From NCBI RefSeq assembly GCF_900113765.1, contig NZ_FOQO01000010.1:269114-333113 (forward strand): a stretch of 64,000 bases of DNA. Direction: 5' to 3'. The notes under the pieces were generated by a model, which had not been told where the DNA came from, made no database searches, and saw only the letters and a list, made by a program, of their open reading frames with translations. How positions within the stretch are numbered: position 1 is the stretch's first letter; each line of letters begins with the position of its first letter. Shown piece by piece: positions 46,401-55,268 of this stretch. Origin of the DNA: Parapedobacter indicus. GTDB taxonomy: Bacteria; Bacteroidota; Bacteroidia; Sphingobacteriales; Sphingobacteriaceae. A program made the position numbers and the translations under genes.

Positions 46401-49400
46401 CGGTGGTTTGGAGATTTGCGCAGGTGAAAGCCTTGTACTGACAGCCACAGCAACTGGCGCAACTCGTTACGTCTGGTATAAGGATGGCGTCTTGCAAACT
46501 GAAACATCAGCTACTTTTGCCGCAACCGAATCCGGCGTGTACACCGTAGCAGCCGAGAATGCTGCCGGATGTCCAAGTGCTGTGTCCGCACCGGTGATCG
46601 TAGTTGTTACACCGAGGGCCAGCAGTGCAGACCTCAACGTAGACGGCAATGGTGGTCCGGTGTGTGAAGGCAGTTCGGTATCGCTGACCGCTTCGTCAGC
46701 CACCATCGCGAACCCGGTGTTCAACTGGTATTCGGATGCTGCTTTAACCGAATTGATATTCACTGGTACTTCGCTGACGATCAACCCCGCGGAAAACATC
46801 ACGCTTTATGTAACGGTGCAAGGCGATGGTGTTTGCGAAACCGCACCTGTTGATGCGGAAGCTGTTGCCGTTGTCGTGAATTCAACGCCTGACTTCCTTG
46901 TTGATGGCCCGTTGAATTTCAGCATCGAGGTGGGTAATTCGGTTACCTTACCTACGATTACCGCACTTACAGCAACGGTGACGTGGTACGACAATGACGG
47001 AAACGTGTATGCGGATCCTGTGGCTACCGAGACATTCGATACGCCGGGAACATACACCTACACAGCCGTCATCACCGAGGCCGACCATTGCACTGTGACC
47101 GTGTCGGTCGTTATCAATGTGTATGCTGCGGGCGAATGTCCACCGGTTTATAACCGAGTGTATGCAACCGATGGCTCGGAGTATGGTGTTTCCAGCTTGT
47201 TGTTTGTTGATTTGGGGACGGTGAATAATCCTACAAATGCGGCGGATGGCGACATCGACACGTATAGCGAATTGACCGAAGGAGCGAATGCGCTTGGTTT
47301 GCTTGGACAAACCTACCAAATACTCAAGTGGAACACCACAGTTGATGCCGGTACTCCAGTAAGCATTAAGCTTGGTAAGCAGTTCAGTACGGCGAATGTT
47401 TTAGGTTCACTGCGTATTGTAGCAGTAGATGCTAGTGGGAACGCAGTGAGTACCGTACATAACGTAGAATCGAATATATTAGATGCCGCAGGCGGACTGA
47501 ACGTGTACGATTACACATTTACGCCTGCAGATGGCAATGGCCAACCGGTGCCTTACGTCGGCGTGAAGGTGTATTACCAAGGAGCGATTTCCCTCTTACA
47601 AACGGCTCGCATCTATGAGGCATACTACCATGAGGTTGGAGCCGTGGATTGTGGCGACGACGAAGTGCTGGATGTACTACATGGCGTAGAGAATCCAATC
47701 GACGGACTGGGTGTTGCAAATGCACTCATTGGCGTGACCGATCCAGAAAACGTAGTAGACGGTGATCCGGGCACTGTCGCCGTTATGAATAACGTTGCGG
47801 GCGTTAATGCCCAGACCCGATTGGAAGTGCGTTATAGCACACCGGGTCTGGCTGGTGACGAAGTGCATATCCAATTTACTGACCCAAGCAGTTTATTGCT
47901 GGTAGGAGCACTGGAATCCTTTACTATCCAACCTTATTTGGGTGATGCACCCGTCGGTGACCCCATTGTTGAGGACGGCACCACGTTACGGATAGAGCTA
48001 TTGACGGATGGCTCTGCAGGCGAAGCTATTTATACCGCCGACCGTCCATTTGACCGAATCAAAATGCTGTACGGCGGTGTGGCTAGTGTGTTGGATCAGC
48101 TGTATGTCAATGAAATCACACGTGTTGTCCCCCAAATGGAAATTGGCGATAACGGAGACAATACGTTTGAGATTTGTGAGGGCGGAGACATTGTTATCCC
48201 TGAACCGGATAATTGTACGTCATACCTGATTTATGATTTGGCTGCCGGTGGTACGGTAGTTGACATCTCTACATTGCCGGCGGGTGTGCATACGTTGTAT
48301 ATTCAGACCGTCCGTTTTGGCACATGCGAAGTCGGTGAGCGCACGGAAATTGAAGTTACAATAAACGCGTTACCTGTAGCGCCGGTCGTGAGTGATCGCG
48401 AAGTATGCCAGACGCCACTTGCTGGTGATGAACTATACGAAGTTACTGCGTTGGTGAGCCATACGCTGAATTACTATGAGACTGAAACAGCGACGACTCC
48501 ATTGTCGGATGTTCCGGTTGTAAACAGCGCGGTACCGGGTGTCTATACGGTGTATGTGAGCCAGGTAAGTACGGTTACGGGTTGTGAAGGGCCACGTGCA
48601 ACGGTAACGATCGAAGTGATGGAGACGGTGCGGCCGGCACTGACCGAGCTTGAGCAAACGTTCTGCGAGATCGATAGGGCGACCGTTTCCGACCTGAACA
48701 CGGATGGTGCCACCGGCACGCTAAATTGGTACCTTACGGCTGCCGATGGTACAGCGCTGACGGGTACGGAATTGTTGGTTAGTGGGGCTTATTATGCTGC
48801 CCAGGTGGCTGATGGTTGTGAGAGTGTTTCTCGCACGGAAGTGATGGTGAGCATCACCGAAACACTTGCGCCGACCATAGACAATGCAACGCCTGAGTTC
48901 TGTGCAACAGACAATAGAACATTGGCAGACCTACAGGTAGTGGGTACAGACATCAAGTGGTATGCTTCGGCCACATCAACAGATGTGTTGCCAGCAACAA
49001 CGGTACTTGAAGATGGCGTAACCTACTACGCTACTCAAATGGGAGATAACTGCGAGAGCGCTGAAAGGTTAGCGGTCACACCTGTTGTTTCCGATTGTAC
49101 CGCATTGCTATCGATTACAAAAACAGCAGACGAAGACCGCGTGACCGCAGGTGAAAGCACCAGCTTTACGCTGACCATCACCAATGAAGGTCCGGGGGCT
49201 ATCTTGAGTGGCGACGTGATCAAATTAGGCGAACGCCCAAGTGAAGGGGTGACGATTACGGGTTACGAGGTGGCTTCCGGCAATGGAACGATCGATGGAA
49301 GCGGTAATTCCGCTACGGTAACTGCGAATGCGCTTATCCCAGTAGGCGGTATCATTACGGTGAAAGTAACGGCAACCGTTGATGCGGATGCTCCTGCAAC

Positions 49401-52167
49401 CATTACTAACGGTATCGACGTATGGGGTCCGGATAAGGATCCCGAAACCGATCCGAAAGACGATGAGGATGATACGCCACCGATACCGGTAGACCGTGAG
49501 TCCGCCTTGAGCATCACCAAGGTGGCGGATGAGGCACGTGTGAAAGCAGGCGAAAGTACCAGCTTCACGCTGACCATCACCAATAACGGTCCGTCAGTGA
49601 TCGAAGTAGGTAAGGAAATTAACCTGACGGAACGTCCGGGTGAAGGGGTGACCATCACCGGGTATGAAGTGACCGCTGGTAACGCTATTGTCGCTGGCAA
49701 TGGAAATACTGCGGTATTGACCACGACGGGTAAGATTGCTGTGGGTGGAACCATTACGGTGAAGGTAACGGCGGATGTAGCTGCCAATGCCGGTGAAACC
49801 ATTACCAACGGCATTACGGTTTGGGGACCCGACAAAGATCCAGAGACCGATCCGGAAGATGATGAGGACGATACACCGCCGATCCCTGTAGATCATGACG
49901 CTGTGCTGAGCATCACGAAAGTGGCTGACCAAGACCGAGTGACCGCAGGAGAAAGCACCAGCTTTACACTGACCATCACCAACGAAGGTCCGGCGGTAGT
50001 AGCGAGTGGCAAAGAGATCAGCCTGACCGAGCGCCCGGGCGAAGGAGTAATCATCACGGGATACGAGGTGACTTCTGGCAACGGTACAGCTGCCGGAACG
50101 GGCAACTCGGCAACTGTGACGACGAGTGAGGCAATTGCAGTGGGTGGAACCATCATCGTGAAGGTGACGGCAACCATCGACGCGGATGCTCCTGCAACCA
50201 TTACCAACGGTATCGACGTATGGGGTCCCGACAAAAATCCGGAAACCGATCCGAAAGACGATGAGGACGATACGCCACCGATACCGGTAGATCGTGAGTC
50301 TACCTTGGGTATCACCAAGGTAGCGGATGAGGCACGTGTGAAAGCGGGCGAACCCACCAGCTTCACGCTAACGATCACTAATAACGGTCCTTCCTTCATT
50401 GAGGTAGGCAAGGAGATTAACCTGACGGAGCGTCCGGGTGAAGGGGTGACCATCACCGGATACGAAGTGACTGCCGGAGCAGCCACCGTTGCGGGCGATG
50501 GAAATGCCGCGGTATTGACCACTACGGGTAAGATTGCCGTAGGCGGTGCCATCACGGTGAAGGTAACGGCGGATGTCGCTGCCAATGCCGGTGAAACCAT
50601 CACCAACGGAATCACGGTTTGGGGACCGGATAAGGATCCCGAAACTGATCCCGAGGACGATGAGGACGATACGCCGCCGATTCCAGTGGATCATGACGCT
50701 GTGCTGAGCATCACGAAAGTGGCCGACCAAGCTCGGGTTAAAGCGGGTGAACCCACCAGCTTCACGTTGACGATTACCAACGAAGGCCCGGCTGTCATAG
50801 CGAGCGGTAAGGTGATCAGCCTGACCGAGCGTCCGAGCCAAGGAGTAACCATTACCGGATACGAGGTAACTTCGGATAATGGTACTGCCAGTGGAACCGG
50901 TAATTCCGCGACTGTAACCACAAGCAAAGCAATTGCGGTGGGCGGAACCATTATCGTGAAAGTAACGGCGGATGTCGCTGCCAATGCCGGTGAAACCATC
51001 ACCAATGGCATCGGCGTTTGGGGACCGGATAAAGACCCCGGTACCGATGATCCGGATGACGAAGACGATACGCCGCCAATACCTGTGGATCACGAGTCGG
51101 TGTTGAGTATCACCAAAACGGCAAACGACCAACGTGTGATATCGGGAGGCACTACTTCATTCGAAGTGACGGTAACCAATAATGGCCCGGCTGTTATGGC
51201 CGTAGGTGAAACCATCGCGGTAGAAGAACGCCCAAGTGCCGGATTGGCTATCACGGGATATGAAGTGACCTCAAACAATGCAACCATTGGCGGCAATGGC
51301 AACAACCGACAATTGACGACGACTGCTGCAATCGCTGTCGGCGGTACCATTACATTCACGGTTACAGCGGACGTCACGGCATTGGGTGGTTCGAACGTAT
51401 CCAACGGCATTGCGGTTTGGGGACCGGATAAAAATCCGACGACGGACGAAGAAGATGATGAGGATGAGACCCCAGAAATTCCGGTAGAACGGCCGTATAC
51501 ACTCAGTGTTGAGAAAGTAGCTGACCAGTCTTTGGTGACTGCAGGGAAGCCGACCACCTTTACGGTGACGGTAACCAATAACGGGCCGATGGCGATCGAA
51601 TCCGGTAAAGAAATCGCATTGCAAGAACGCCCGGGAGCAGGTGTGACCATTACAGGCTATCAGGTGGTTTCAGGTGCCGCTTCCGTAATTGGTACGGGTA
51701 ATCAGGCCACGATTACAACAAGCGATGCCATTGAGGTAGGGGCAACCATCGTGATCAAGATTACGGCGGACGTAGCTGCAACCGCGACGGGAACCATCAC
51801 AAACGGTATCACCGTGTGGGCACCAGATCGGGATCCGGATACCGACGATCCAGACGATGAGGATGACACAGATCCGATTCCAGTGGATGCGACGCTGGTA
51901 ATTCCGAATCTGTTTACACCCAATGGTGACGGACTGAACGACTTGTTTGTCATCAAGAACTTGCTGCAATACCAAGGCAGGGAATTGGTGATCATTAACC
52001 GGTGGGGCAACCAGGTCTATAAGAGCAACAGCTATAATAACGAATGGGATGGAGGTTCGCTCGCTGAAGGTACGTACTATTACATCTTGCGTGTTCGTAA
52101 TGGCAATAATGGCGAATGGCGGACCTATAAAGGTGCTGTCGCGATCATTAGAGTGACAGGCCGTTAA
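40402..52167 (+). CDS. 3921-aa T9SS giant adhesin with DUF11 and Ig-like repeats
   Basis: Signal peptide (LRFIICCLAAIVVLFSPFGEVMGQ). About residues 33-1487 hold repeated beta modules with motifs such as DGDFDSYATI, GKTAYVRID, LGNHYF and RIVQDxxGRYYIA, alternating with a SNYSEIRLG-type module. Then DUF11-type repeats (VEYTIHVRNTG; about 1487-1896), Ig/PKD-like segments (SPDATTTYYVIV), another N-terminal-type module (about 2246-2577) and more Ig-like segments. Seven 133-residue DUF11-like units follow (about 2903-3833), ending in acidic linkers such as GPDKDPETDPEDDEDD, and then a CHU_C type B sorting domain (NLFTPNGDGLNDLF). The acidic linkers resemble Ca2+-binding loops (inference). PorP/SprF and OmpA genes follow in the same direction, a SprB-like adhesin set-up. 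Confidence 0.94.
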   Translation: MEASSTYLKTSFLRFIICCLAAIVVLFSPFGEVMGQTKVYSDLSPSSGIRAWGAISGNESTDNSVLHGVFGDDHIAISETSGTLGTNFEASLFAKTKTLLGLGYNGEAWVQYKFADDLPSGTKVLIPFDLPESSGLNLDLLNLVGGLLGLVEDNIVNASVYSGASEGSNGTEITSGIYKDIVRDAEGNLCFLITSTGSTFNSVRFSLRYQTTLLGVNLGSSLTSKTYDAYYLEGVDACTSVLFTDLGRSQNINVNLSETVINPEFVLDENTSNYSEIRLGLLSAGATASQSLYFPELSEPNSILNVRLQVNPAALNVNLLGAYGVRAYNGDTQVFEQVIDGGLIGGVDVLSLLGSGGIVTIPFEIANQYDRVEVVLYSTVNLNVGSGVRLYGASRTSAGCPPPPPTPSPLIDPVCANATIVAMQNVDDPQNAVDGDFDSYATIRSDAGVLIGLGGNEGHLEVAFDNPVPVGKTAYVRIDYDDNILKALLAGSLGNVVAYLLDNLVLGNHYFDVVLTNSGAPVLTTSGNDFFASANGQVRIVQDRLGRYYIAIKAENEFTNIRLVDHTVGALGVLTPDKYLNVYSICYENSDAICDPAFATYVGGEGIDLAVTPLGDVGVTDAPFAIDGNLATASTISIGNVGVGASVYQYVNYHSLSAEADHFRVKLKMPGGAVTAEVLGSIVIKAFDGNDEVYSQQLTSGLLSGVDLLEQIANQEMLNIPIAPGKPFDRVAVGIESLVSANVIDNPLEIYSIERFSADCPDPELTVPDPTETPFEQSSCEAEVVAWDHANFPFWAADGNNETFATLSANSGALAGIGAYTGYLEYEFASEIPANKTTYIRIDMEEDLLGRLLSGTLGTLLDDVGGLLLGDHYFSVEAKPSIDGAPVLTGSSQSGFAGVTGGDLRLVQDNIGRYYIAVTPDAPYKNIRITEHFPALVGTTQEGSTMNIYEACQEIGTDACLPARFTSFDQTGLSLGALNGAGVTNADHAINSNSSDYSEISTGTVAIAAQVSQRIYFNQLSQTGDDLRIRLQMSAPTLLTADVLGNYEVVTYHGAEEQERFTLQDGGIINDLNILNILFNSGGIQTLTFETTKPYDRVDVVVGSLLNATTNSPVRLYEVKRIGAGCPPDPATESPFENPTCIAELIDASNADDIQNLFDDDFDTYAVLNSGAGTLLGINEYEGFVELGFGQDIEAGKTAYVRIDFDPTLLENLLGGSIGGALASVVDNLTLGDHYFSIQAKNANSVVLEGASNDNFGGNTDRIRIVQDKFGRYYIAITPDEAFDAIRITDHTNSALGVLARPNTMNVYGACVDNPTADCQPVFVTSFDATGLDLDLADLGGSGVTDASDAIDDNTTNYSEINLGAVAVGKSVEQYFDFRKPALPTEVVNITLSYGTGAVDLNLLGSIEIKAYNETVEVAQLDWNGGIINGVNVLNALNNGGKAVIPFGPGVEYDRISVGITGVAGLSVLPALRIYAVEKDCNVPQFVAWKSYVVDGDASLASVKGSETVEYTIHVRNTGTVALEDLILTDVLPAHTALVAGSISDGGTEAAGTLTWENVDVPVAGEALVSFSVTVDQNLTGVSEITNVALVKLDASDPGVETFPPLDNQNPIDPDESGDTGTIIPVEQIYSLVSWKAYAITGGTSATSVSGGETVEYTIYVRNTGNQDLTNVVVSDVLPAGVTYVSGGTLTGSTVSFNIGSLAVGATSTGRSFTVRVDDDLTGVDMVRNVAVVNGDDLTPTESYPPVDNETPGEPDDTGDTGTEIPVVPLHDIDISLNGLTSGGNTGPAVSGETITYTITVENTGNKDLTGVELSALVPTNTTFGSSADGGTDSGTGTVNFPTFDLGVGETLTFTYDVDVDPIDPSVVTSIDNTGTVTFRNEGNTADETRTANHTMNTSCITLDASGISLPGNDEICEGGSITLNASLTGGPIAGAQFLWFNNPSLTGTPLVGDAVTVSPDATTTYYVIVNAEGYCFDTPPAQVTITVNPQPSIPTIGYTGGLEICAGESLVLTATATGATRYVWYKDGVLQTETSATFAATESGVYTVAAENAAGCPSAVSAPVIVVVTPRASSADLNVDGNGGPVCEGSSVSLTASSATIANPVFNWYSDAALTELIFTGTSLTINPAENITLYVTVQGDGVCETAPVDAEAVAVVVNSTPDFLVDGPLNFSIEVGNSVTLPTITALTATVTWYDNDGNVYADPVATETFDTPGTYTYTAVITEADHCTVTVSVVINVYAAGECPPVYNRVYATDGSEYGVSSLLFVDLGTVNNPTNAADGDIDTYSELTEGANALGLLGQTYQILKWNTTVDAGTPVSIKLGKQFSTANVLGSLRIVAVDASGNAVSTVHNVESNILDAAGGLNVYDYTFTPADGNGQPVPYVGVKVYYQGAISLLQTARIYEAYYHEVGAVDCGDDEVLDVLHGVENPIDGLGVANALIGVTDPENVVDGDPGTVAVMNNVAGVNAQTRLEVRYSTPGLAGDEVHIQFTDPSSLLLVGALESFTIQPYLGDAPVGDPIVEDGTTLRIELLTDGSAGEAIYTADRPFDRIKMLYGGVASVLDQLYVNEITRVVPQMEIGDNGDNTFEICEGGDIVIPEPDNCTSYLIYDLAAGGTVVDISTLPAGVHTLYIQTVRFGTCEVGERTEIEVTINALPVAPVVSDREVCQTPLAGDELYEVTALVSHTLNYYETETATTPLSDVPVVNSAVPGVYTVYVSQVSTVTGCEGPRATVTIEVMETVRPALTELEQTFCEIDRATVSDLNTDGATGTLNWYLTAADGTALTGTELLVSGAYYAAQVADGCESVSRTEVMVSITETLAPTIDNATPEFCATDNRTLADLQVVGTDIKWYASATSTDVLPATTVLEDGVTYYATQMGDNCESAERLAVTPVVSDCTALLSITKTADEDRVTAGESTSFTLTITNEGPGAILSGDVIKLGERPSEGVTITGYEVASGNGTIDGSGNSATVTANALIPVGGIITVKVTATVDADAPATITNGIDVWGPDKDPETDPKDDEDDTPPIPVDRESALSITKVADEARVKAGESTSFTLTITNNGPSVIEVGKEINLTERPGEGVTITGYEVTAGNAIVAGNGNTAVLTTTGKIAVGGTITVKVTADVAANAGETITNGITVWGPDKDPETDPEDDEDDTPPIPVDHDAVLSITKVADQDRVTAGESTSFTLTITNEGPAVVASGKEISLTERPGEGVIITGYEVTSGNGTAAGTGNSATVTTSEAIAVGGTIIVKVTATIDADAPATITNGIDVWGPDKNPETDPKDDEDDTPPIPVDRESTLGITKVADEARVKAGEPTSFTLTITNNGPSFIEVGKEINLTERPGEGVTITGYEVTAGAATVAGDGNAAVLTTTGKIAVGGAITVKVTADVAANAGETITNGITVWGPDKDPETDPEDDEDDTPPIPVDHDAVLSITKVADQARVKAGEPTSFTLTITNEGPAVIASGKVISLTERPSQGVTITGYEVTSDNGTASGTGNSATVTTSKAIAVGGTIIVKVTADVAANAGETITNGIGVWGPDKDPGTDDPDDEDDTPPIPVDHESVLSITKTANDQRVISGGTTSFEVTVTNNGPAVMAVGETIAVEERPSAGLAITGYEVTSNNATIGGNGNNRQLTTTAAIAVGGTITFTVTADVTALGGSNVSNGIAVWGPDKNPTTDEEDDEDETPEIPVERPYTLSVEKVADQSLVTAGKPTTFTVTVTNNGPMAIESGKEIALQERPGAGVTITGYQVVSGAASVIGTGNQATITTSDAIEVGATIVIKITADVAATATGTITNGITVWAPDRDPDTDDPDDEDDTDPIPVDATLVIPNLFTPNGDGLNDLFVIKNLLQYQGRELVIINRWGNQVYKSNSYNNEWDGGSLAEGTYYYILRVRNGNNGEWRTYKGAVAIIRVTGR
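49108..51900 (+). repeat. Seven tandem 399-nt (133-aa) DUF11-like coding repeats
   Basis: The LSITK-like start recurs at 49108, 49507, 49906, 50305, 50704, 51103 and 51502, exactly 399 nt apart with no indels. Odd units 1, 3 and 5 carry NEGP and even units 2 and 4 NNGP with matching flanks, so the first five units show an A-B-A-B-A order (798-nt higher-order period). Confidence 0.93.
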
Positions 52168-52178
52168 AAGGAAAAGAT

Positions 52179-52207
52179 AACCTGCCAGGCACTTCGTCTG
52201 GCAGGTT
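52179..52207 (+). terminator. Hairpin between the 3921-aa gene and PorP/SprF
   Basis: AACCTGCCAG (52179-52188) and CTGGCAGGTT (52198-52207) form a perfect 10-bp stem with a 9-nt loop, 12 nt after the giant gene's stop, followed by TATT. It may end most of the transcript and lower expression of the next genes. Confidence 0.7.
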
Positions 52208-52254
52208 TATTAAGAGAACGCTGATTTTGACCACATCCAATAACAGATAAAGAC

Positions 52255-53217
52255 ATGAAGAAGTATTATTTTCTAGTGCTGATAGCCCTTTCAACCGCTC
52301 CCGCGCTTGCGCAACAGGTGGTGCAGTACAGCCAGTATATGTTCAATGGCCTATATATCAATCCCGCATACGCCGGTTACCGCGGGCCTGTAAACTTGCA
52401 TACGTATTATCGTTCCCAGTGGACAGGTATGCCCGATGGCCCCAGTACACTGGCGCTGGCCGCGGATATGCGGACCGCTGGTGACAACGTAGGACTCGGA
52501 CTGAATCTGATGAGCGACCGCGTGGGATTGGAAAAGCGTATTTATGCCTATGCCAACTATGCGTACCGCCTACGGGTGGGGTGGGATCCGGAAGACAGGT
52601 TGGCATTTGGCTTGGGGCTTGGGTTTATCCATTCGGGGTTTGACAATGCAGCAGCACATACCCAGGATCCCGAGTCTATCAACATCGAAAATTCGTTTTT
52701 GCCTGATGCCCGGTTTGGCGTATATTATTCTACCAATACGTTTTATGCCGGCGTTGGTGTGGACAATTTGATTTCGCAGCTCATATTTAACGATAATAAT
52801 GGGAGTATGCGTATCCCTCCGGTTACCCAATACTACATTACCGGTGGAGGCATTGTTCCGTTAGCTACAGATATTTTGTTGAAACCATCCATTCTGGTTA
52901 AAAATGCGAATAGCGCAGTACACCGTGCTTGGACTACGGATCTGAATGCAGCAGTCATCTTTGCCGAGCAGTTTACGTTTGGGCTCTCTTACCGTACTGC
53001 ACTTTCCAGCGGAAAACAGTTGAGCGAGAGCCTGAAGCGGCCTAACTCAATCATTGCCCTTGCTGAATTTGTTGCAGCGGGTCAATTCCGCATTGGTTAT
53101 TCGTTTGATTATGCACTCAATCGAATTAATAATCAGGTGGGGGGAACTCATGAGATATCGTTGGGATATTCGCTGAACAAAGGAACACAGCGCGTGCGTA
53201 CGCCACGGTACTTCTAA
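52255..53217 (+). CDS. PorP/SprF-family type IX secretion-associated membrane protein
   Basis: 320 aa. Signal peptide (YYFLVLIALSTAPALAQQ) and the classic PorP/SprF start VVQYSQYMFNGLYINPAYAGYRG, a hallmark of the family, then YYRSQWTGMPDGPSTLALAAD, LGFIHSGF, DARFGVYYSTNTFYAGVGVDNL and the closing strands FRIGYSFDYALN and HEISLGYSL, consistent with an outer-membrane barrel. It follows the 3921-aa adhesin and precedes an OmpA/PD40 protein; SprF-like proteins assist surface localisation of the adjacent adhesin. A near-consensus TGATTTTG box (52222-52229) could give it its own promoter behind the hairpin. Confidence 0.95.
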   Translation: MKKYYFLVLIALSTAPALAQQVVQYSQYMFNGLYINPAYAGYRGPVNLHTYYRSQWTGMPDGPSTLALAADMRTAGDNVGLGLNLMSDRVGLEKRIYAYANYAYRLRVGWDPEDRLAFGLGLGFIHSGFDNAAAHTQDPESINIENSFLPDARFGVYYSTNTFYAGVGVDNLISQLIFNDNNGSMRIPPVTQYYITGGGIVPLATDILLKPSILVKNANSAVHRAWTTDLNAAVIFAEQFTFGLSYRTALSSGKQLSESLKRPNSIIALAEFVAAGQFRIGYSFDYALNRINNQVGGTHEISLGYSLNKGTQRVRTPRYF

Positions 53218-53269
53218 TGATATTGGACATTTATTAATCCATGCTGAACGCTACAAATAATACCTACCT

Positions 53270-55213
53270 ATGAAATTTTTTAACAATACGGTTACGCTGG
53301 TTTTTGGACTTTGTTTAGTAACGATCTTACCTTTACAGGCACAGTATTCCCTGCTGAAATCTGCCGATCGGGAGTTTGACACGTTTAACTTTGTTAAAGC
53401 CATTGAGCTCTACCAGCGTGCATACGATGTTAAAGCCGATATCAAGACAGCGGAGCGTCTCGCAGCGTCTTACTACCACATCCGGAATTACCGGGAAGCA
53501 GAAACATGGTATGCGCGTTTAGCTAATCACGATGAAGCAAAGATCGATCACATCCTGCAGTATGGGCATGTGCTTCGTAACAACTCCAAATTCCGGGAAG
53601 CCAAGGCCCAATACCAGCGCGTTGCGCTGAAAGCAGAAGGTGCCATTTCGCGGGAGGAGCTAGCGATGCTATACGCCTCATGCGACTCTGCCGTCGTATG
53701 GCTGGAAAATCCAATCAAGGCTGTTGAGGTGAAAAACCAAAAAAAATGGAACAGTGCGCAGGCTGAATTTGGGGCCACTAAAGGGCCTGATGGTTTATAT
53801 TTTGCCTCTGACCGATTTGATGGTGCGGCCCAACCCGATGTAATTTATGGATGGACGGGAAATCCATATTTATCCATGTACGTGGCGAAGGAAGAGGCGG
53901 TGCATAAGGTAGATGCCAAGTGGGGCGATGGAGCGAATCACTTTGGCCCGGCAACCTTTTCCAAACCAAAAAATGAGGTGTATTTTGCTGTAACCCGTAA
54001 CCTCACCCGCGAAGAGAAGCGCAAAGCAGGAAAGGATGTCACCGTTAATATTGAGATTTTCTCCAATTCGTTGGATGCAACAGATTGGGGGCGGGATGCT
54101 ACTCCTTTCCGTTACAATAATATCACTGAGTGGTCGGTAGGTGATCCGTTCCTGACCGCCTCAGGCGACACGCTCTATTTTACGTCAGATATGTCGGGAG
54201 GTAAGGGAGGCACGGATATCTATTATGTAGTTCGTCAAGGAGATGGGGCTTGGGGCGATGCAGTTAATCTAGGCGCTGCTGTGAACACACCCGGCGATGA
54301 GCGGTTTCCGGCGATTGATGATCAAGGAGATTTTTATTTTTCATCTGACGGCCATTTGGGAATGGGCGGATTGGATGTATATCGGTTGAGCAAAAGCGGA
54401 ACGCAGGCCAAGGCAATCAATTTAGGTTTTCCGTTCAATTCGCCTTATGACGATTTTTCCATCCGTTTTGATAAAGAGTTAGAAGGATACGTGGCTTCGA
54501 ACCGGAGCGGTGGCGCGGGAGCGGATGATATTTATTGGTTTAACCTGAATAAGGTGGTGCAGATTGACTTGGAAGGAGGTGTTTACAATGAAAAGACCAA
54601 GCTTCCCGTCAGTGGCGCGAAAGTGACCCTGACACCAGAAGGAGATGAGCTGAATGCGGTGGTGATAAATGCGGGAACGGATGGTAAGTTTACCTTCAAT
54701 CTGGCAGAAAACATGGATTATACGATCACAGCCGAGCAGACTGGATTCCGCGAATTTACACCACTAGCTTTTTCCACGGCAGCCATCGATTCCAGCACTA
54801 CGTTGCAAAAAGATGTTTATCTTTCGCCGGTAGAGGTTAAGGAGGTGGTTGTGCTCCGTAATATCTATTTCGATTTTGATAAGGCAGATATCCGCCCGGA
54901 TGCTGCACTGGAATTGGACAAGATTGCGGCGTTCTTAAATAGCGACCCCAGTGTGCGTATTGAGCTGAGTGCGCACGCGGACTCCAGGGGAACAGCAGCG
55001 TATAACATGAAGTTAACCCAGCGCCGGGCGGATTCTTCGGTAGCCTACCTGGTGAGCAAGGGAATCGCTGCTGACCGGCTGGTTGCCAAAGGATATGGGT
55101 TTACCAAGCTGGCCAATCATTGTGCGAAAGGTGTTGAGTGTACGGAAGAAGAACATCAATGGAACCGGCGTGTGGAATTTTTCGTGATTGAGAATGGCGA
55201 TGCGAAGGACTAA
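53270..55213 (+). CDS. OmpA-family protein with TPR and PD40 repeats
   Basis: 647 aa. Signal peptide (VTLVFGLCLVTILPLQAQ), TPR-like helices (FVKAIELYQRAYDVKADIKTAERLAASYYH; about 30-150), WD40/PD40-like beta segments (PDGLYFASDRFDG, GDTLYFTSDMSGGKGGTDIYYV, GDFYFSSDGHLGMGGLDVYRL), a carboxypeptidase-regulatory-like domain (about 440-525) and a C-terminal OmpA peptidoglycan-binding domain (IYFDFDKADIRPDAALELDKIAAFL, AHADSRGTAAYNMKLTQRRADSS). This layout is found in Bacteroidota proteins that anchor surface machinery to peptidoglycan beside PorP/SprF genes. Same direction as PorP/SprF and probably co-transcribed (52-nt gap). Confidence 0.94.
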   Translation: MKFFNNTVTLVFGLCLVTILPLQAQYSLLKSADREFDTFNFVKAIELYQRAYDVKADIKTAERLAASYYHIRNYREAETWYARLANHDEAKIDHILQYGHVLRNNSKFREAKAQYQRVALKAEGAISREELAMLYASCDSAVVWLENPIKAVEVKNQKKWNSAQAEFGATKGPDGLYFASDRFDGAAQPDVIYGWTGNPYLSMYVAKEEAVHKVDAKWGDGANHFGPATFSKPKNEVYFAVTRNLTREEKRKAGKDVTVNIEIFSNSLDATDWGRDATPFRYNNITEWSVGDPFLTASGDTLYFTSDMSGGKGGTDIYYVVRQGDGAWGDAVNLGAAVNTPGDERFPAIDDQGDFYFSSDGHLGMGGLDVYRLSKSGTQAKAINLGFPFNSPYDDFSIRFDKELEGYVASNRSGGAGADDIYWFNLNKVVQIDLEGGVYNEKTKLPVSGAKVTLTPEGDELNAVVINAGTDGKFTFNLAENMDYTITAEQTGFREFTPLAFSTAAIDSSTTLQKDVYLSPVEVKEVVVLRNIYFDFDKADIRPDAALELDKIAAFLNSDPSVRIELSAHADSRGTAAYNMKLTQRRADSSVAYLVSKGIAADRLVAKGYGFTKLANHCAKGVECTEEEHQWNRRVEFFVIENGDAKD

Positions 55214-55237
55214 CTCGTGTAGTTAATGATAACCCGT

Positions 55238-55268
55238 AAATACCCTCTCGAAGGGTATTTTTTATTTA
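55238..55268. terminator. Bidirectional terminator
   Basis: AAATACCCT (55238-55246) and AGGGTATTT (55252-55260) form a 9-bp stem with a 5-nt loop followed by TTTATTTA. It lies between the OmpA stop and the convergent helical-repeat gene, so it can serve both. Confidence 0.85.

Noticed and set aside
49893..51132. Long minus-strand ORFs opposite the 399-nt repeats
   Set aside because: They are shadows of the repeat array, with the same period and Ser/Pro/Val-rich nonsense content.
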